Numbered from the stretch's first letter, positions 1-7,126 are shown. The stretch is 9,799 nucleotides of DNA from Candidatus Bathyarchaeota archaeon (GCA_005888675.1 VBBA01000026.1:1-9799); one strand, 5' to 3'. A program made the numbers and translations. The notes: generated from the sequence alone by a model not told the origin.

Positions 1-1062
1 ATCGTCGCTACGCCGGGGCGATTATTGGACCATATTCGCAGGGGGACCATCGACCTCAGGGACCTTGATGTGCTAGTTCTGGATGAGGCAGATCGAATGC
101 TCGATATGGGCTTCCTACCCGATGTCAAGCAGATCATCAGCATCCTACCCAAGAGACGCCAAACACTCCTCTTCTCCGCAACAATTCCCCGAGAGGTAGA
201 ACGTCTTGCCAGAGAGATTATGCACGATCCCGTACGCTTCAGCGTTGGCCGACAAGATCAGCCTCCAGAGACGATACGTCACACTGTCTATCAGGTGCCG
301 GATCATTTGAAGAGCAAACTGCTAACGGAACTTGTTCGGCGTCCGGAGATGAAGTCCGTGCTCGTATTTACAAGAACAAAATGGCGAGCGGATAAGTTGG
401 CAGAGGAGCTGGGACAAGTAGGTTTGAAGGTGGGCTTGATACATGGAGGAAAAACCCAGTCCATGCGCGAGTCAGCACTTGCAGGATTCCGAGCAGGACG
501 CCAAAGAATCCTCGTAGCTACAGACGTAGCGGCACGTGGACTCGACATACAAGGAATAACCCACATAGTAAACTATGATGTACCCGATACATCCACAAGC
601 TACATTCACCGCGTAGGGAGAACAGCTCGAGTCGAAGAGGCTGGTGAAGCCATCAGTCTCGTAGGTCCGAGAGAGACGAAGGACTTGAAGAATATTGAGA
701 GTGACCTAGGCTATTCATTCTCCAAAGAAAGACTTCAAGGTTTCAATTACATGGAGCGAGGAGCACCACGAACAGAGTTCCGTCAAAGAGATCAAAGGCC
801 ACGCGAGTTCAGACCGCAAGGTGAGAGGCCGAGAGAGTTCAGACAGCGGGACCGTGGCGGTTCAGGAGACCTTAGACCACGCGAAGGTTACCGACCGCGA
901 GAATTCAGGCATGACGAAGGAGAGCGGAATGACGTGAGTAGGGAACAGACTCCCGAGCCTCAGAGGAGTGGACCTCCAGGCGAGCATCGAGGCTATCGAC
1001 CGAGGCAGGGAAAGCATCGGGCCGATTGGAGGATGCAGGGATCACGTCGCGGCCGCTACTAA
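1..1062 (+). CDS. DEAD-box ATP-dependent RNA helicase, 5'-truncated by window edge
   Basis: Unwinds or remodels RNA using ATP in the cytoplasm. The frame is open from base 1, so the first bases are internal and the start and Walker A lie outside the window. Visible motifs in order are TPGR (motif Ib, nt 10-21), DEAD (82-93), SAT (175-183), the motif V region VATDVAARGLD (about 514-546) and HRVGRTAR (motif VI, 607-630). The second RecA-like domain is therefore complete and the enzyme should be active. After about nt 700 comes a charged, disordered tail rich in Arg, Pro, Gly and Gln with repeated EFR units, ending in RRGRY. Such tails in this family usually bind RNA nonspecifically. The closest known types are the RhlE/CsdA/DeaD group, often linked to cold growth and ribosome assembly, but the exact subfamily cannot be assigned without the N-terminus. 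No frameshift is seen. The stop is TAA at 1060-1062. Confidence 0.96.
   Translation: MVATPGRLLDHIRRGTIDLRDLDVLVLDEADRMLDMGFLPDVKQIISILPKRRQTLLFSATIPREVERLAREIMHDPVRFSVGRQDQPPETIRHTVYQVPDHLKSKLLTELVRRPEMKSVLVFTRTKWRADKLAEELGQVGLKVGLIHGGKTQSMRESALAGFRAGRQRILVATDVAARGLDIQGITHIVNYDVPDTSTSYIHRVGRTARVEEAGEAISLVGPRETKDLKNIESDLGYSFSKERLQGFNYMERGAPRTEFRQRDQRPREFRPQGERPREFRQRDRGGSGDLRPREGYRPREFRHDEGERNDVSREQTPEPQRSGPPGEHRGYRPRQGKHRADWRMQGSRRGRY
775..864 (+). repeat. Imperfect 30-nt tandem repeat in helicase tail
   Basis: Three 30-nt units begin at 775, 805 and 835, each opening with GAGTTC and encoding EFR at an exact 10-residue spacing. A degenerate unit (GDLRP) follows, and a further PREFR is encoded with EFR at 901-909. 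Consensus of the unit is roughly EFRxQxxRPR. The units diverge at the nucleotide level, so this looks like an old duplication kept for its protein product, not a recent slippage product. Confidence 0.75.
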
Positions 1063-1116
1063 TGAAAAATCACGAGCGATTCCCGTTTCGCCCTCACATT
1101 TTCATCCGGGTCTATG

Positions 1117-1125
1117 CTTTTATCC
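1117..1125 (+). promoter_or_regulatory. Candidate archaeal TATA box for the first VOC gene
   Basis: CTTTTATCC is centred about 28 nt before the ATG at 1149, the spacing expected for a leaderless or nearly leaderless archaeal transcript. A GGTGGG sequence at 1137-1142 could instead act as a ribosome binding site if transcription starts further upstream, for example by read-through from the helicase 86 nt away. The match to consensus is only moderate. Confidence 0.35.
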
Positions 1126-1148
1126 CGCCAGTTCTTGGTGGGTAGACT

Positions 1149-1604
1149 ATGATGAAACCAGTTACGAGCAAAGTGAAGCCTGTCCCCGAACGTTATCACT
1201 CGGTCACTCCTTACCTTGTGGTTCAAGGAGTGCCAAAACTGCTCGAGTTCTTGAAACAGACCTTCAACTCTACAGAACTGGAACGAGTGCCGCGCCCAGA
1301 CGGAACGATCAGCCACGCAGAAGTACGAATTGGCGACTCAGTAGTAATGATGGGTGAAGCCAACGCCCAGTCAAAGCCCATGCCGGCTATGCTCTACGTT
1401 TACGTCGAAGACGTTGACGCAGTGTACAAGCGCGCACTCCAAGCAGGAGCTAAACCCGTGAGGGAGTTAAAGGACGAATTCTACGGCGACCGGGCAGGCG
1501 GTGTCGCTGATCCAGTGGGTAATCAATGGTGGATTGCCACGCACAAGGAAGATGTGTCTCAGGAAGAACTGCGCAGGCGAATGGAAGCACAGAATCGAGC
1601 CTAG
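1149..1604 (+). CDS. VOC family protein, PhnB/glyoxalase-like
   Basis: A small cytoplasmic protein of the vicinal oxygen chelate superfamily (151 aa), which includes glyoxalases, dioxygenases and bleomycin-resistance proteins. The N-terminal half shows the SVTPYL strand (residues 18-23) and HAEVRIGD (56-63). The C-terminal half has VYVEDVDAVYKRALQAGA (about 84-101) and a block FYGDRAGGVADPVGNQWWIA (111-130), typical of PhnB-like proteins. The length matches a single-chain VOC protein with two beta-alpha-beta-beta-beta units, usually a dimer. The substrate is unknown: members of this branch range from resistance-like to catalytic proteins, and metal ligands cannot be assigned safely. Two ATGs lie in tandem at 1149 and 1152, and either could be used. 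It follows the helicase by 86 nt and converges with the C45 gene, leaving 41 nt between the stops. Confidence 0.9.
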   Translation: MMKPVTSKVKPVPERYHSVTPYLVVQGVPKLLEFLKQTFNSTELERVPRPDGTISHAEVRIGDSVVMMGEANAQSKPMPAMLYVYVEDVDAVYKRALQAGAKPVRELKDEFYGDRAGGVADPVGNQWWIATHKEDVSQEELRRRMEAQNRA

Positions 1605-1645
1605 ACAATAGCGATCTCAACACTCTCCGATCTGCTACGGCAGTG

Positions 1646-2743
1646 CTAAAACCCAACTAGTCTATAGTCGCTCTCGCACGGAGAGCCATCCGTCGCCCAC
1701 ATCTTCTTCTCTTCCAAGTCCATCACAACAGAAACCACAGACTTGTAACGGTCATCTTCGGCAAGTTCCAGATTCGGATGCCGGCAGAGCGAGTCCGGAC
1801 GTCCATAGTGATCTCTGAGCATCGATTTTGCAGTCTCCAGGCTGAGCTTCTCTTGCCCGACAACGTGATCAGTCAGCAGTTTGGAGATGCGATCGTACCG
1901 TGTCAATGTCGACCTCCACTCTTCATCTATTACCTGACTGATGCCAACGGATGCAGGGTTGCAAAAGTGGTTGGTATGGGCGATTACTCCCTTCTCAGGA
2001 GAAATTCTGTTCACAGCCTCTGGGGCCGACTCCACGTTGACTACATTCGCATTATCTAGACTCTTCTGCTGCCCCAAGAGGAAGTTAGCCGAGCAGGATC
2101 TTCGACCCTCGGAGACGATTCTGATAGCATCCTCAAGTCTCCTAGATCGCAGGATCTCCCAACATTGAACGTTAATCAATAGACCGAGTCCCGCCGAATT
2201 AATCCCTATCTTTCCACCTACAACCCCTGCTTCAGTGAAGCTGATGACACCAGGTTGATCGTCGCTCACCCTCCTCAGAAAGAGCCCCTCAACCTCCGGG
2301 ATCCAATCCCAGTTCTGGGCCATCAATACATGCCCGTTCTCAGACATGCCCAGTTCCACGGCGAAGGCAGTGCAACCGTCGGTTCTGGATGAGCTTGCGG
2401 TGACCCCGAGCTTGGAGTACTGGCTATACATCAATTCGTATCGGACATTCAAGGCTGTGATGTCGAGAAGATCTGATCCGGAGCCTTTGGCGACGCCCTT
2501 CATCTCTTCCGAGTAGGCAGGGGCAACTCGCTCTATGACCGGAAGATACTTCGCCGCCCTCTGGAGCACCTGTTCCCTAGAGAGCTTCGTCTCATTCCTA
2601 AACCGTCTGAAGTAGACCGTAAGATTGTGGTCTATCTCATTGCGCATCTTCCGTCCATGCTCGATCCCCATCTCATGTGGAGCCCCTTTCAAACGAAGGA
2701 TCGGCAATTGATCATTGGATTCGTGCTTTGCTATGCTATGCAA
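1646..2743 (-). CDS. C45-type Ntn hydrolase / acyl-CoA:6-aminopenicillanate acyltransferase-like protein
   Basis: A 365-aa protein of the penicillin acyltransferase-like C45 branch of Ntn hydrolases. These enzymes cleave or form amide bonds after self-cleavage exposes an N-terminal cysteine. The expected nucleophile is Cys124 in TDGCTAF, so self-cleavage would fall between Gly123 and Cys124. Other family marks are the opening LPILRLKGAPHEMGIEHG (residues 13-30), NWDW (144-147) and HTNHF (256-260). No signal peptide or membrane segment is seen, so it is probably cytoplasmic. The substrate is unknown; prokaryotic relatives are mostly uncharacterised and real beta-lactam activity should not be assumed. 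The start is TTG at 2743, which overlaps the end of the GNAT gene by 8 nt; TTG at 2707 would still keep the domain. No ATG or GTG is available before Met25. The overlap implies co-transcription and translational coupling with the acetyltransferase. Confidence 0.88.
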   Translation of the reverse strand: MHSIAKHESNDQLPILRLKGAPHEMGIEHGRKMRNEIDHNLTVYFRRFRNETKLSREQVLQRAAKYLPVIERVAPAYSEEMKGVAKGSGSDLLDITALNVRYELMYSQYSKLGVTASSSRTDGCTAFAVELGMSENGHVLMAQNWDWIPEVEGLFLRRVSDDQPGVISFTEAGVVGGKIGINSAGLGLLINVQCWEILRSRRLEDAIRIVSEGRRSCSANFLLGQQKSLDNANVVNVESAPEAVNRISPEKGVIAHTNHFCNPASVGISQVIDEEWRSTLTRYDRISKLLTDHVVGQEKLSLETAKSMLRDHYGRPDSLCRHPNLELAEDDRYKSVVSVVMDLEEKKMWATDGSPCESDYRLVGF

Positions 2744-3719
2744 GGTCTTTCTCGAGGACTATCCAGCCTACTTGCCGCTTGAATCCAAGCTTTGTGTTAA
2801 CCGCAAGCATAGCCGCATTGTTCGAAGCATTCCATGTCTTTACCTTCTCATACCCATGCCTCCGCGCATACTCGATCACTCTCAACTTCAGGGCCACGGC
2901 TACACCCTTCCCGCGGTAATCTCTGATTACACCCGTGTTCCCTTGGTATAGGCTCTTGGGCTCGGTATCGCTCTTCCACACCACGCTCAAACCCACGTAT
3001 CGATCACCATCTCTCGCAATGAAGTAAGCGTCCGGCAACAGACCTGGGTTCTTCAATTCAAATGCTTCCCATTGATCATAGGATACTCGGGTATATAGTG
3101 CGGGCTGTGGAATATCTTCCGCGATGACCTGGACAATTTCATGGAGCTTCTTGGTTGAATCGGGGTCTATGCTCCGCTCCTCGGCAAGGGTACTAATCGT
3201 GATACCGCGGCTCGCAACTCTGCCAAGATACTCCTTGAACTGTGCACTCTTGACAGATGAAACCGGCAGGCGAGATTCCCACACCCTCATCGTTTCCTTG
3301 AAACCTCGTCTCTCGAAGAAGCCGATCTGCTGTGGCAAGTCCTCCTTCACCTGGACCCATGCAGTGATGGCATCCAACTCCTTCAAGTGGTCAGTTAGCT
3401 TCCGATACACCTCGCGTCCAACACCTAGCCTATGCCAGGTAGGTTCAACGTATATGTTAAGGGTGAATTTTTTCGGATGATACATGTCTGTAATGTGAGA
3501 CACTTCTCCGAAAGCTACAATCGATCCTGTGTTCTTGTCAACGAAGGAGTATCGCTTGAGATGATACTTTGTTTTGTCGATACTCTCGTCCCTGCTACGT
3601 GTCTCCACTACACTCCGTGTATAATCGGGAAAATTGGAGTTGAAGACCTCCACTAGCCTTTCATAATCTGCCGGTTTGAAGTCTCTGACTTCTAGTGATA
3701 GAGTCCTCTGACTCAACAT
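2736..3719 (-). CDS. Tandem GNAT-domain N-acetyltransferase
   Basis: A 327-aa protein with two acetyl-CoA-dependent acetyltransferase (GNAT) domains. The first spans about residues 9-150 with the pyrophosphate-binding loop HRLGVG at 96-101 and a closing QIGFFERRGF. The second spans about 190-327 with YRGKGVA at 268-274, then an Asn-rich TWNASNNAAML and NTKLGF, a pattern common in C-terminal domains of two-domain GNATs such as the mycothiol synthase-like group. Both loops look intact, so both halves may bind acyl-CoA. The acceptor is unknown: an amine of a small molecule, peptide or antibiotic is possible. I chose ATG at 3719 over the upstream TTG at 3737 because a TATA-like box lies 27 nt before the ATG, within leaderless distance. 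It is first in a two-gene unit with the C45 hydrolase. Confidence 0.87.
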   Translation of the reverse strand: MLSQRTLSLEVRDFKPADYERLVEVFNSNFPDYTRSVVETRSRDESIDKTKYHLKRYSFVDKNTGSIVAFGEVSHITDMYHPKKFTLNIYVEPTWHRLGVGREVYRKLTDHLKELDAITAWVQVKEDLPQQIGFFERRGFKETMRVWESRLPVSSVKSAQFKEYLGRVASRGITISTLAEERSIDPDSTKKLHEIVQVIAEDIPQPALYTRVSYDQWEAFELKNPGLLPDAYFIARDGDRYVGLSVVWKSDTEPKSLYQGNTGVIRDYRGKGVAVALKLRVIEYARRHGYEKVKTWNASNNAAMLAVNTKLGFKRQVGWIVLEKDLA

Positions 3720-3740
3720 GTCCCGATTGCACGTCAAAGT

Positions 3741-3750
3741 GTTATGTTAA
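3741..3750 (-). promoter_or_regulatory. Candidate TATA box for the GNAT-C45 unit
   Basis: On the minus strand this reads TTAACATAAC and is centred about 27 nt before the ATG at 3719, with no Shine-Dalgarno sequence between. This fits a leaderless archaeal start. Just beyond it lie a perfect 8-bp palindrome GCCTAGGC (3756-3763) and short arms GAGAC/GTCTC (3766-3770 and 3781-3785), which could serve as operator sites but may be chance. Confidence 0.4.
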
Positions 3751-3801
3751 GACTTGCCTAGGCTAGAGACACTGCCTGGCGTCTCAGTCCCACGCTCAAA
3801 C

Positions 3802-3811
3802 AAATCTTATC
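3802..3811 (+). promoter_or_regulatory. Candidate TATA box for the ABC exporter operon
   Basis: AAATCTTATC is centred about 32 nt before the TTG at 3839, which would place transcription initiation a few bases before the start codon. It sits in the 119-nt divergent gap shared with the GNAT-C45 unit. The consensus match is moderate. Confidence 0.35.
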
Positions 3812-3838
3812 TGAAAGGGCTACCGCTCAGGAACTGTC

Positions 3839-4816
3839 TTGAAACGAGACATCTCCATCGAGACCCGTGCCCTACGACGAGTCTTCAAAGGAGTTCCTGG
3901 AGCGGGGGACGTTGTCGCACTGGACAGTGTTGACCTTGCAATAGAGGAGGGAGAGATCTTCGGACTCCTTGGTCCCAACGGTGCCGGGAAGACGACGATG
4001 ATCAAGATACTCGCCACTTTGCTTCTTCCAACAAGCGGTGAGGCGTATGTCAAGGGATTGGAAGTGTCCAAGAACGCGTCCAAAGTCCGCAAAATAATTA
4101 ACCTCGTCTCGGGGGGCGAGACCCCCGGTTACGGAATACTCAGCGTCAAAGAAAACCTATGGTTCTTCTCACAACTCTACGGACTATCAAGACAGGGCGC
4201 CAACGAGAGGATCAAGAACCTTGTGACACAACTCGGCCTCGACAATTACATCGACACTAGAATGAGCAAATTATCCACAGGGTACAAGCAACGACTCAAC
4301 CTCGCCAGAGGATTCATCAACAATCCAAGCGTCGTATTTCTCGACGAACCCACCCTGGGACTCGACGTGCTCTCCGCGAAACAACTACGGACTATGATCA
4401 AGTCCTGGATGACCGACGGCACGAAGACCGTCCTGTTAACCACACACTACATGGCGGAGGCAGATGAAATGTGCAACCGCGTCGGGATCATCGATCAAGG
4501 CAGGATACTCGCATGCGACACTCCGCAGAAGCTCAAGGCGAAAATTGCAAGTCGACCCTCATGGAAGATCGAAGTCACTCCTAACATCCAAGAACTAGAC
4601 ACGCTGAAGACAGTTCCCGGAGTCATCGGAGTCTCAGAGGTCAGCAATATCGAGACTGGAACCAGCACACTGAAACTCGTGCTCGAGGATGAATCCGTAA
4701 TGTCGGACCTCCTCAGCACCATCAACAGGAATGGTTCCAGAGTACTGAACATGGGCAAATCAGAACCGACGCTTGAAGATGTCTACATCAACCTGGTAGG
4801 TAAAGGATTACAATGA
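3839..4816 (+). CDS. ABC-2 type exporter, ATP-binding subunit
   Basis: The cytoplasmic ATPase of an ABC exporter (325 aa) of the DrrA/NatA-like class. Walker A GPNGAGKT is at residues 45-52, the signature appears as LSTGYKQR (145-152), Walker B with catalytic Glu is VVFLDEPT (165-172), the D-loop is GLD (174-176) and the H-loop His is 203 in TTHYMAEAD. A C-terminal extension of about 95 residues resembles the DUF4162-type tail of such exporters. The Q-loop region reads LVSGGETPGYG, with no obvious glutamine; related daunorubicin-type ATPases often carry a GGER-like sequence here. The start must be TTG at 3839, because the frame is closed by TGA at 3812-3814 and has no ATG or GTG between; an AGGA lies shortly upstream. 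The stop overlaps the next gene's start as ATGA. The substrate is not predictable. Confidence 0.95.
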   Translation: MKRDISIETRALRRVFKGVPGAGDVVALDSVDLAIEEGEIFGLLGPNGAGKTTMIKILATLLLPTSGEAYVKGLEVSKNASKVRKIINLVSGGETPGYGILSVKENLWFFSQLYGLSRQGANERIKNLVTQLGLDNYIDTRMSKLSTGYKQRLNLARGFINNPSVVFLDEPTLGLDVLSAKQLRTMIKSWMTDGTKTVLLTTHYMAEADEMCNRVGIIDQGRILACDTPQKLKAKIASRPSWKIEVTPNIQELDTLKTVPGVIGVSEVSNIETGTSTLKLVLEDESVMSDLLSTINRNGSRVLNMGKSEPTLEDVYINLVGKGLQ

Positions 4817-5652
4817 CACTGGTCAGTCCCACTCTTCGCGACGAGATCACGGCAAATATGCGGGCCGCCAAGGCGAGGATGTGGGTCCGCATCAAAGGAG
4901 GAAACCGTGAGCTAACCCACTATATCGCAGAGGTAGTCCTCCCGGTACTAACGATAGGAGCTTATGTCATCCTTTACAAGACACTCGGTTTGCCGCCGAG
5001 CCTAGGGGCCGCGGTTATCATTGGAGGAGCTATGATTGCGTTCTGGACGAACATCCTCTGGAATATGTCCGCTCAATGGTTCTGGGAGAAAGAGATGGGA
5101 AACCTGGAAATGTATATGGTTGCCCCGGTCTCCAGAATGTCGGTGCTCCTCGGCATGGCAATGGGCGGAGCAATCAATACTTCACTCCGTGCAACCGGGA
5201 TAATACTCCTGGGAGTCTTCGTATTCCAAGTACCGTTCCAAGTTCACGACCTACTCGTAGCAGGACTCGTCTTCCTCCTCACAGTTATCTCGCTCTATGG
5301 GCTCGGAATGGTCTTCGCATCACTCTACATGCTCTACGGCCGGGAAGCATGGCACACTAACATGCTACTTCAAGAGCCGGTGTTCTTTCTCTCAGGGTCC
5401 TACTTTCCAACGATCTATGTCTCCGTAATCCCAGTCTGGCTACAAGTCACCGCTACTTTGATTCCTATGACAGTCGGACTCGACGCGATACGAAGAGTGA
5501 CGATACAAGGTCAAGGGCTCATGGCCGTCTGGCCACACATACTAGCACTGATAGCATTCATCGCCATTCTCATCCCAGTAGCTAGAATGGCCCTGAACTA
5601 CATGGAGAACCTTGGGAAACGGGAAGGAAGGCTAACACTAAGATGGCAGTAG
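4813..5652 (+). CDS. ABC-2 type exporter permease, first subunit
   Basis: An integral membrane subunit (279 aa) that should form half of the export channel. Six hydrophobic segments are visible, at about residues 36-57, 64-83, 110-138, 145-174, 186-207 and 241-262. Between the second and third lies EKEMGNLEMYMVAPVSR (92-108), the conserved cytoplasmic coupling region of ABC-2 permeases. FFLSGSYFP (191-199), followed later by PMTVGLDAIRR, is the usual ABC-2 C-terminal signature. The ATG overlaps the ATPase stop (4 nt, ATGA), and GGTAGGTAAAGGA just upstream can serve as the ribosome binding site. Its sequence differs from the following permease, so the transporter is probably a heterodimer of permeases with two copies of the ATPase. 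Confidence 0.92.
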   Translation: MTLVSPTLRDEITANMRAAKARMWVRIKGGNRELTHYIAEVVLPVLTIGAYVILYKTLGLPPSLGAAVIIGGAMIAFWTNILWNMSAQWFWEKEMGNLEMYMVAPVSRMSVLLGMAMGGAINTSLRATGIILLGVFVFQVPFQVHDLLVAGLVFLLTVISLYGLGMVFASLYMLYGREAWHTNMLLQEPVFFLSGSYFPTIYVSVIPVWLQVTATLIPMTVGLDAIRRVTIQGQGLMAVWPHILALIAFIAILIPVARMALNYMENLGKREGRLTLRWQ

Positions 5653-6497
5653 CCGATTTCCTAAAATCAGCGCGGGAATCCTTCTGGGTAGGCTGGAAGG
5701 TCGAGAGCAACTGGGCGGATCCAGTACTCTTCGCAACCTATCGAATAGTCCAACCCTTAGCGTCTCTGCTAATCGTAGCATTCATCGTCATAATAGGAGC
5801 TAGCACAGGCACGGGACTCCAGAGAGACTATCTGGCAAGGTTGATCGTGAGCACAGCCTTCTTCGTATACGTCGCCCAGATTACCACGAACATGGGCTGG
5901 CTGGTTCACACCGACCGCTCCAGATACGAGGTACTGAAGAACATCTACATCTCTCCGGGAACATTGCATCCATATATCATTGGACGCGGACTAGTATCTG
6001 TCGTAAATGCAACAATTTCCGTTATTGTCACTCTACTCTTCAGCATCGCAGTATTCAATGGAATTCTCAACCTCGGAATCCCAATCAACCTACTCTCGGT
6101 GAACCTGTTACTCTTAGTGCCGACGGTCCTACTTGGCGTGTCGGGCCTTATCGCTGTCGGCTACATGCTGAGCGCGATCAACATCGTGTCCAACAGGCTA
6201 GAGTTTATACTCGGAGAATCGCTGGCCGGCATATTCTTCCTCCTAGGAGGCGTGATTTTCCCAGTCACTGCTCTACCATCGCAGGTGCAACCGTTAAGCG
6301 CAATATTACCTATCACATATTTCCTGGACGCGGTCCGTGACAGCTTTGGATTAGGAACAACAGGGAGCGCTCTTCTCGACCTGGGATACTTGTTCCTCAC
6401 GACAGTCGGAATAGGAATATTCGCCTATGCTGTATACCGAAAGGCCGAGCTCAGGGCGAAGAGGCTCGGACTCTTCGACAGAAAATCTGAATACTAA
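5643..6497 (+). CDS. ABC-2 type exporter permease, second subunit
   Basis: The second membrane subunit (284 aa) of the same exporter. Six hydrophobic segments lie at about residues 27-51, 66-86, 111-137, 147-177, 187-206 and 240-263. A coupling stretch DRSRYEVLKNIYISP (91-105) matches the position of the coupling region in the first permease. LLGGVIFPVTALP (200-212), followed by ILPITYFLDAVRDSF, is the ABC-2 signature. The ATG at 5643 overlaps the end of the first permease by 10 nt, so the three genes are translationally coupled. The C-terminus is strongly basic (AELRAKRLGLFDRK), which fits a cytoplasmic end. No fourth gene follows in the operon: the next real start is about 215 nt away behind its own promoter. 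Confidence 0.92.
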   Translation: MAVADFLKSARESFWVGWKVESNWADPVLFATYRIVQPLASLLIVAFIVIIGASTGTGLQRDYLARLIVSTAFFVYVAQITTNMGWLVHTDRSRYEVLKNIYISPGTLHPYIIGRGLVSVVNATISVIVTLLFSIAVFNGILNLGIPINLLSVNLLLLVPTVLLGVSGLIAVGYMLSAINIVSNRLEFILGESLAGIFFLLGGVIFPVTALPSQVQPLSAILPITYFLDAVRDSFGLGTTGSALLDLGYLFLTTVGIGIFAYAVYRKAELRAKRLGLFDRKSEY

Positions 6498-6574
6498 CAG
6501 ATGGCACTAGCTGACCGCGTCAAACACCCGGCTACTCGACCGTTTCAATTAGCTCAACAAGCGCGCATGCTGTG

Positions 6575-6591
6575 TAAGATTACTAAGATTA
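6575..6591. repeat. Direct repeat TAAGATTA x2
   Basis: Two perfect copies of TAAGATTA (6575-6582 and 6584-6591) are separated by one base, giving a 9-nt period. They lie about 80-95 nt upstream of the TATA box of the second VOC gene and could be a regulator site. The AT-rich content makes chance plausible. Confidence 0.4.
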
Positions 6592-6636
6592 GATCAGTAC
6601 GAGGCCAAGGCCAGAACTATTGCCTTGTTCATGATC
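6592..6636. other. Weak hairpin between exporter operon and second VOC gene
   Basis: An inner stem CAAGGC/GCCTTG (6606-6611 and 6622-6627) with a 10-nt loop is flanked by an outer stem GATCA/TGATC (6592-6596 and 6632-6636), with an uneven internal loop. It may be part of the operon's 3' untranslated region. There is no T-run, so it is not a typical archaeal or intrinsic bacterial terminator. Confidence 0.3.
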
Positions 6637-6670
6637 AGACCGAGCAATCGGAAATCTTGAACCGCTCACC

Positions 6671-6680
6671 TTTAAGTATA
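6671..6680 (+). promoter_or_regulatory. TATA box for second VOC gene
   Basis: TTTAAGTATA is the best archaeal TATA match in the window. With initiation about 25 nt from its centre, transcription would begin near 6700, giving a leader of roughly 13 nt before the ATG at 6713. This placement argues against the upstream in-frame TTG at 6683 and ATG at 6686 as starts. Confidence 0.6.
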
Positions 6681-6712
6681 CGTTGATGTCCCCTTCCTCG
6701 GCAAGAGAAAAA

Positions 6713-7126
6713 ATGTCAACAACTCAACAAGAGCAAAGACCAATGCCAAAACTTGGTACGTTAGTACACTTCGAGATACCGGCCACAGACGCCGCAAAAG
6801 TCAGCAATTTCTACAGCCAGCTATTCGGTTGGAAGTTCAACAAATGGGAAGGCTCAGAGATGCCTTACTGGCTTATTCAGCATAAGGACGCAACCGACGA
6901 AAATGATACAATGGGCGGTCTATTCATTCGCCAAGCACCAAACCAGCAGTTCGTCAACTACTTCTCCGTCAAATCTGTTGAAGACTCCACGAAGCAAGCC
7001 ACCAGCCTCGGCGCCAAGGTCGTAATGGACAAGCAAGAGATTCCAAACGTCGGATGGTTCTCGATCCTAAACGACCCCGACGGCAATACCTTTGCGCTCT
7101 TCCAGTCCTCAGGTCGCGGAATGTAA
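6713..7126 (+). CDS. VOC family protein, glyoxalase/bleomycin-resistance-like
   Basis: A 137-aa cytoplasmic protein of the vicinal oxygen chelate superfamily, from a different branch than the first VOC gene. The N-terminal unit has LVHFEIPATD (residues 17-26) and FYSQLFGWKF (33-42), the common FY...FGW pattern. The C-terminal unit begins near VNYFSVKSVEDS and ends with DPDGNTFALFQ (121-131). His19 and Glu21 sit near a usual metal-binding strand, but the last ligand position in FALFQ carries Gln where many enzymes have Glu, so metal binding and catalysis are uncertain. This branch is widespread and mostly uncharacterised. The start ATG was chosen because the TATA box at 6671-6680 places the transcript 5' end downstream of the alternative starts. 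A gap of about 100 nt with pyrimidine-rich sequence (about 7146-7171) follows the stop and may serve as a weak terminator. Confidence 0.9.
   Translation: MSTTQQEQRPMPKLGTLVHFEIPATDAAKVSNFYSQLFGWKFNKWEGSEMPYWLIQHKDATDENDTMGGLFIRQAPNQQFVNYFSVKSVEDSTKQATSLGAKVVMDKQEIPNVGWFSILNDPDGNTFALFQSSGRGM

Noticed and set aside
775..909. Possible CRISPR-like or mobile repeat
   Set aside because: The 30-nt units are imperfect, contiguous without spacers, and in frame with a helicase tail, so they are protein-coding repeats.
968..1357. 129-codon frame bridging the helicase and first VOC gene
   Set aside because: It overlaps both real genes in another frame and shows no domain.
3124..3480. 118-codon plus-strand frame opposite the GNAT gene
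   Set aside because: It lies wholly within the well-supported acetyltransferase gene and has no domain: a shadow frame.
3720..3737. TTG start six codons upstream for the GNAT gene
   Set aside because: The ATG at 3719 lies at leaderless distance from the TATA-like box, and the extra residues add nothing to the domain.
6501..6686. 61-codon frame just after the second permease
   Set aside because: It starts 4 nt after the permease stop but has no ribosome site and no domain, and it runs over the TATA box of the VOC gene. Probably chance.
6683..6712. Longer N-terminus for the second VOC protein
   Set aside because: The TATA box at 6671-6680 places the transcript start near 6700, downstream of these alternative starts. 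The extra residues are not part of the fold.
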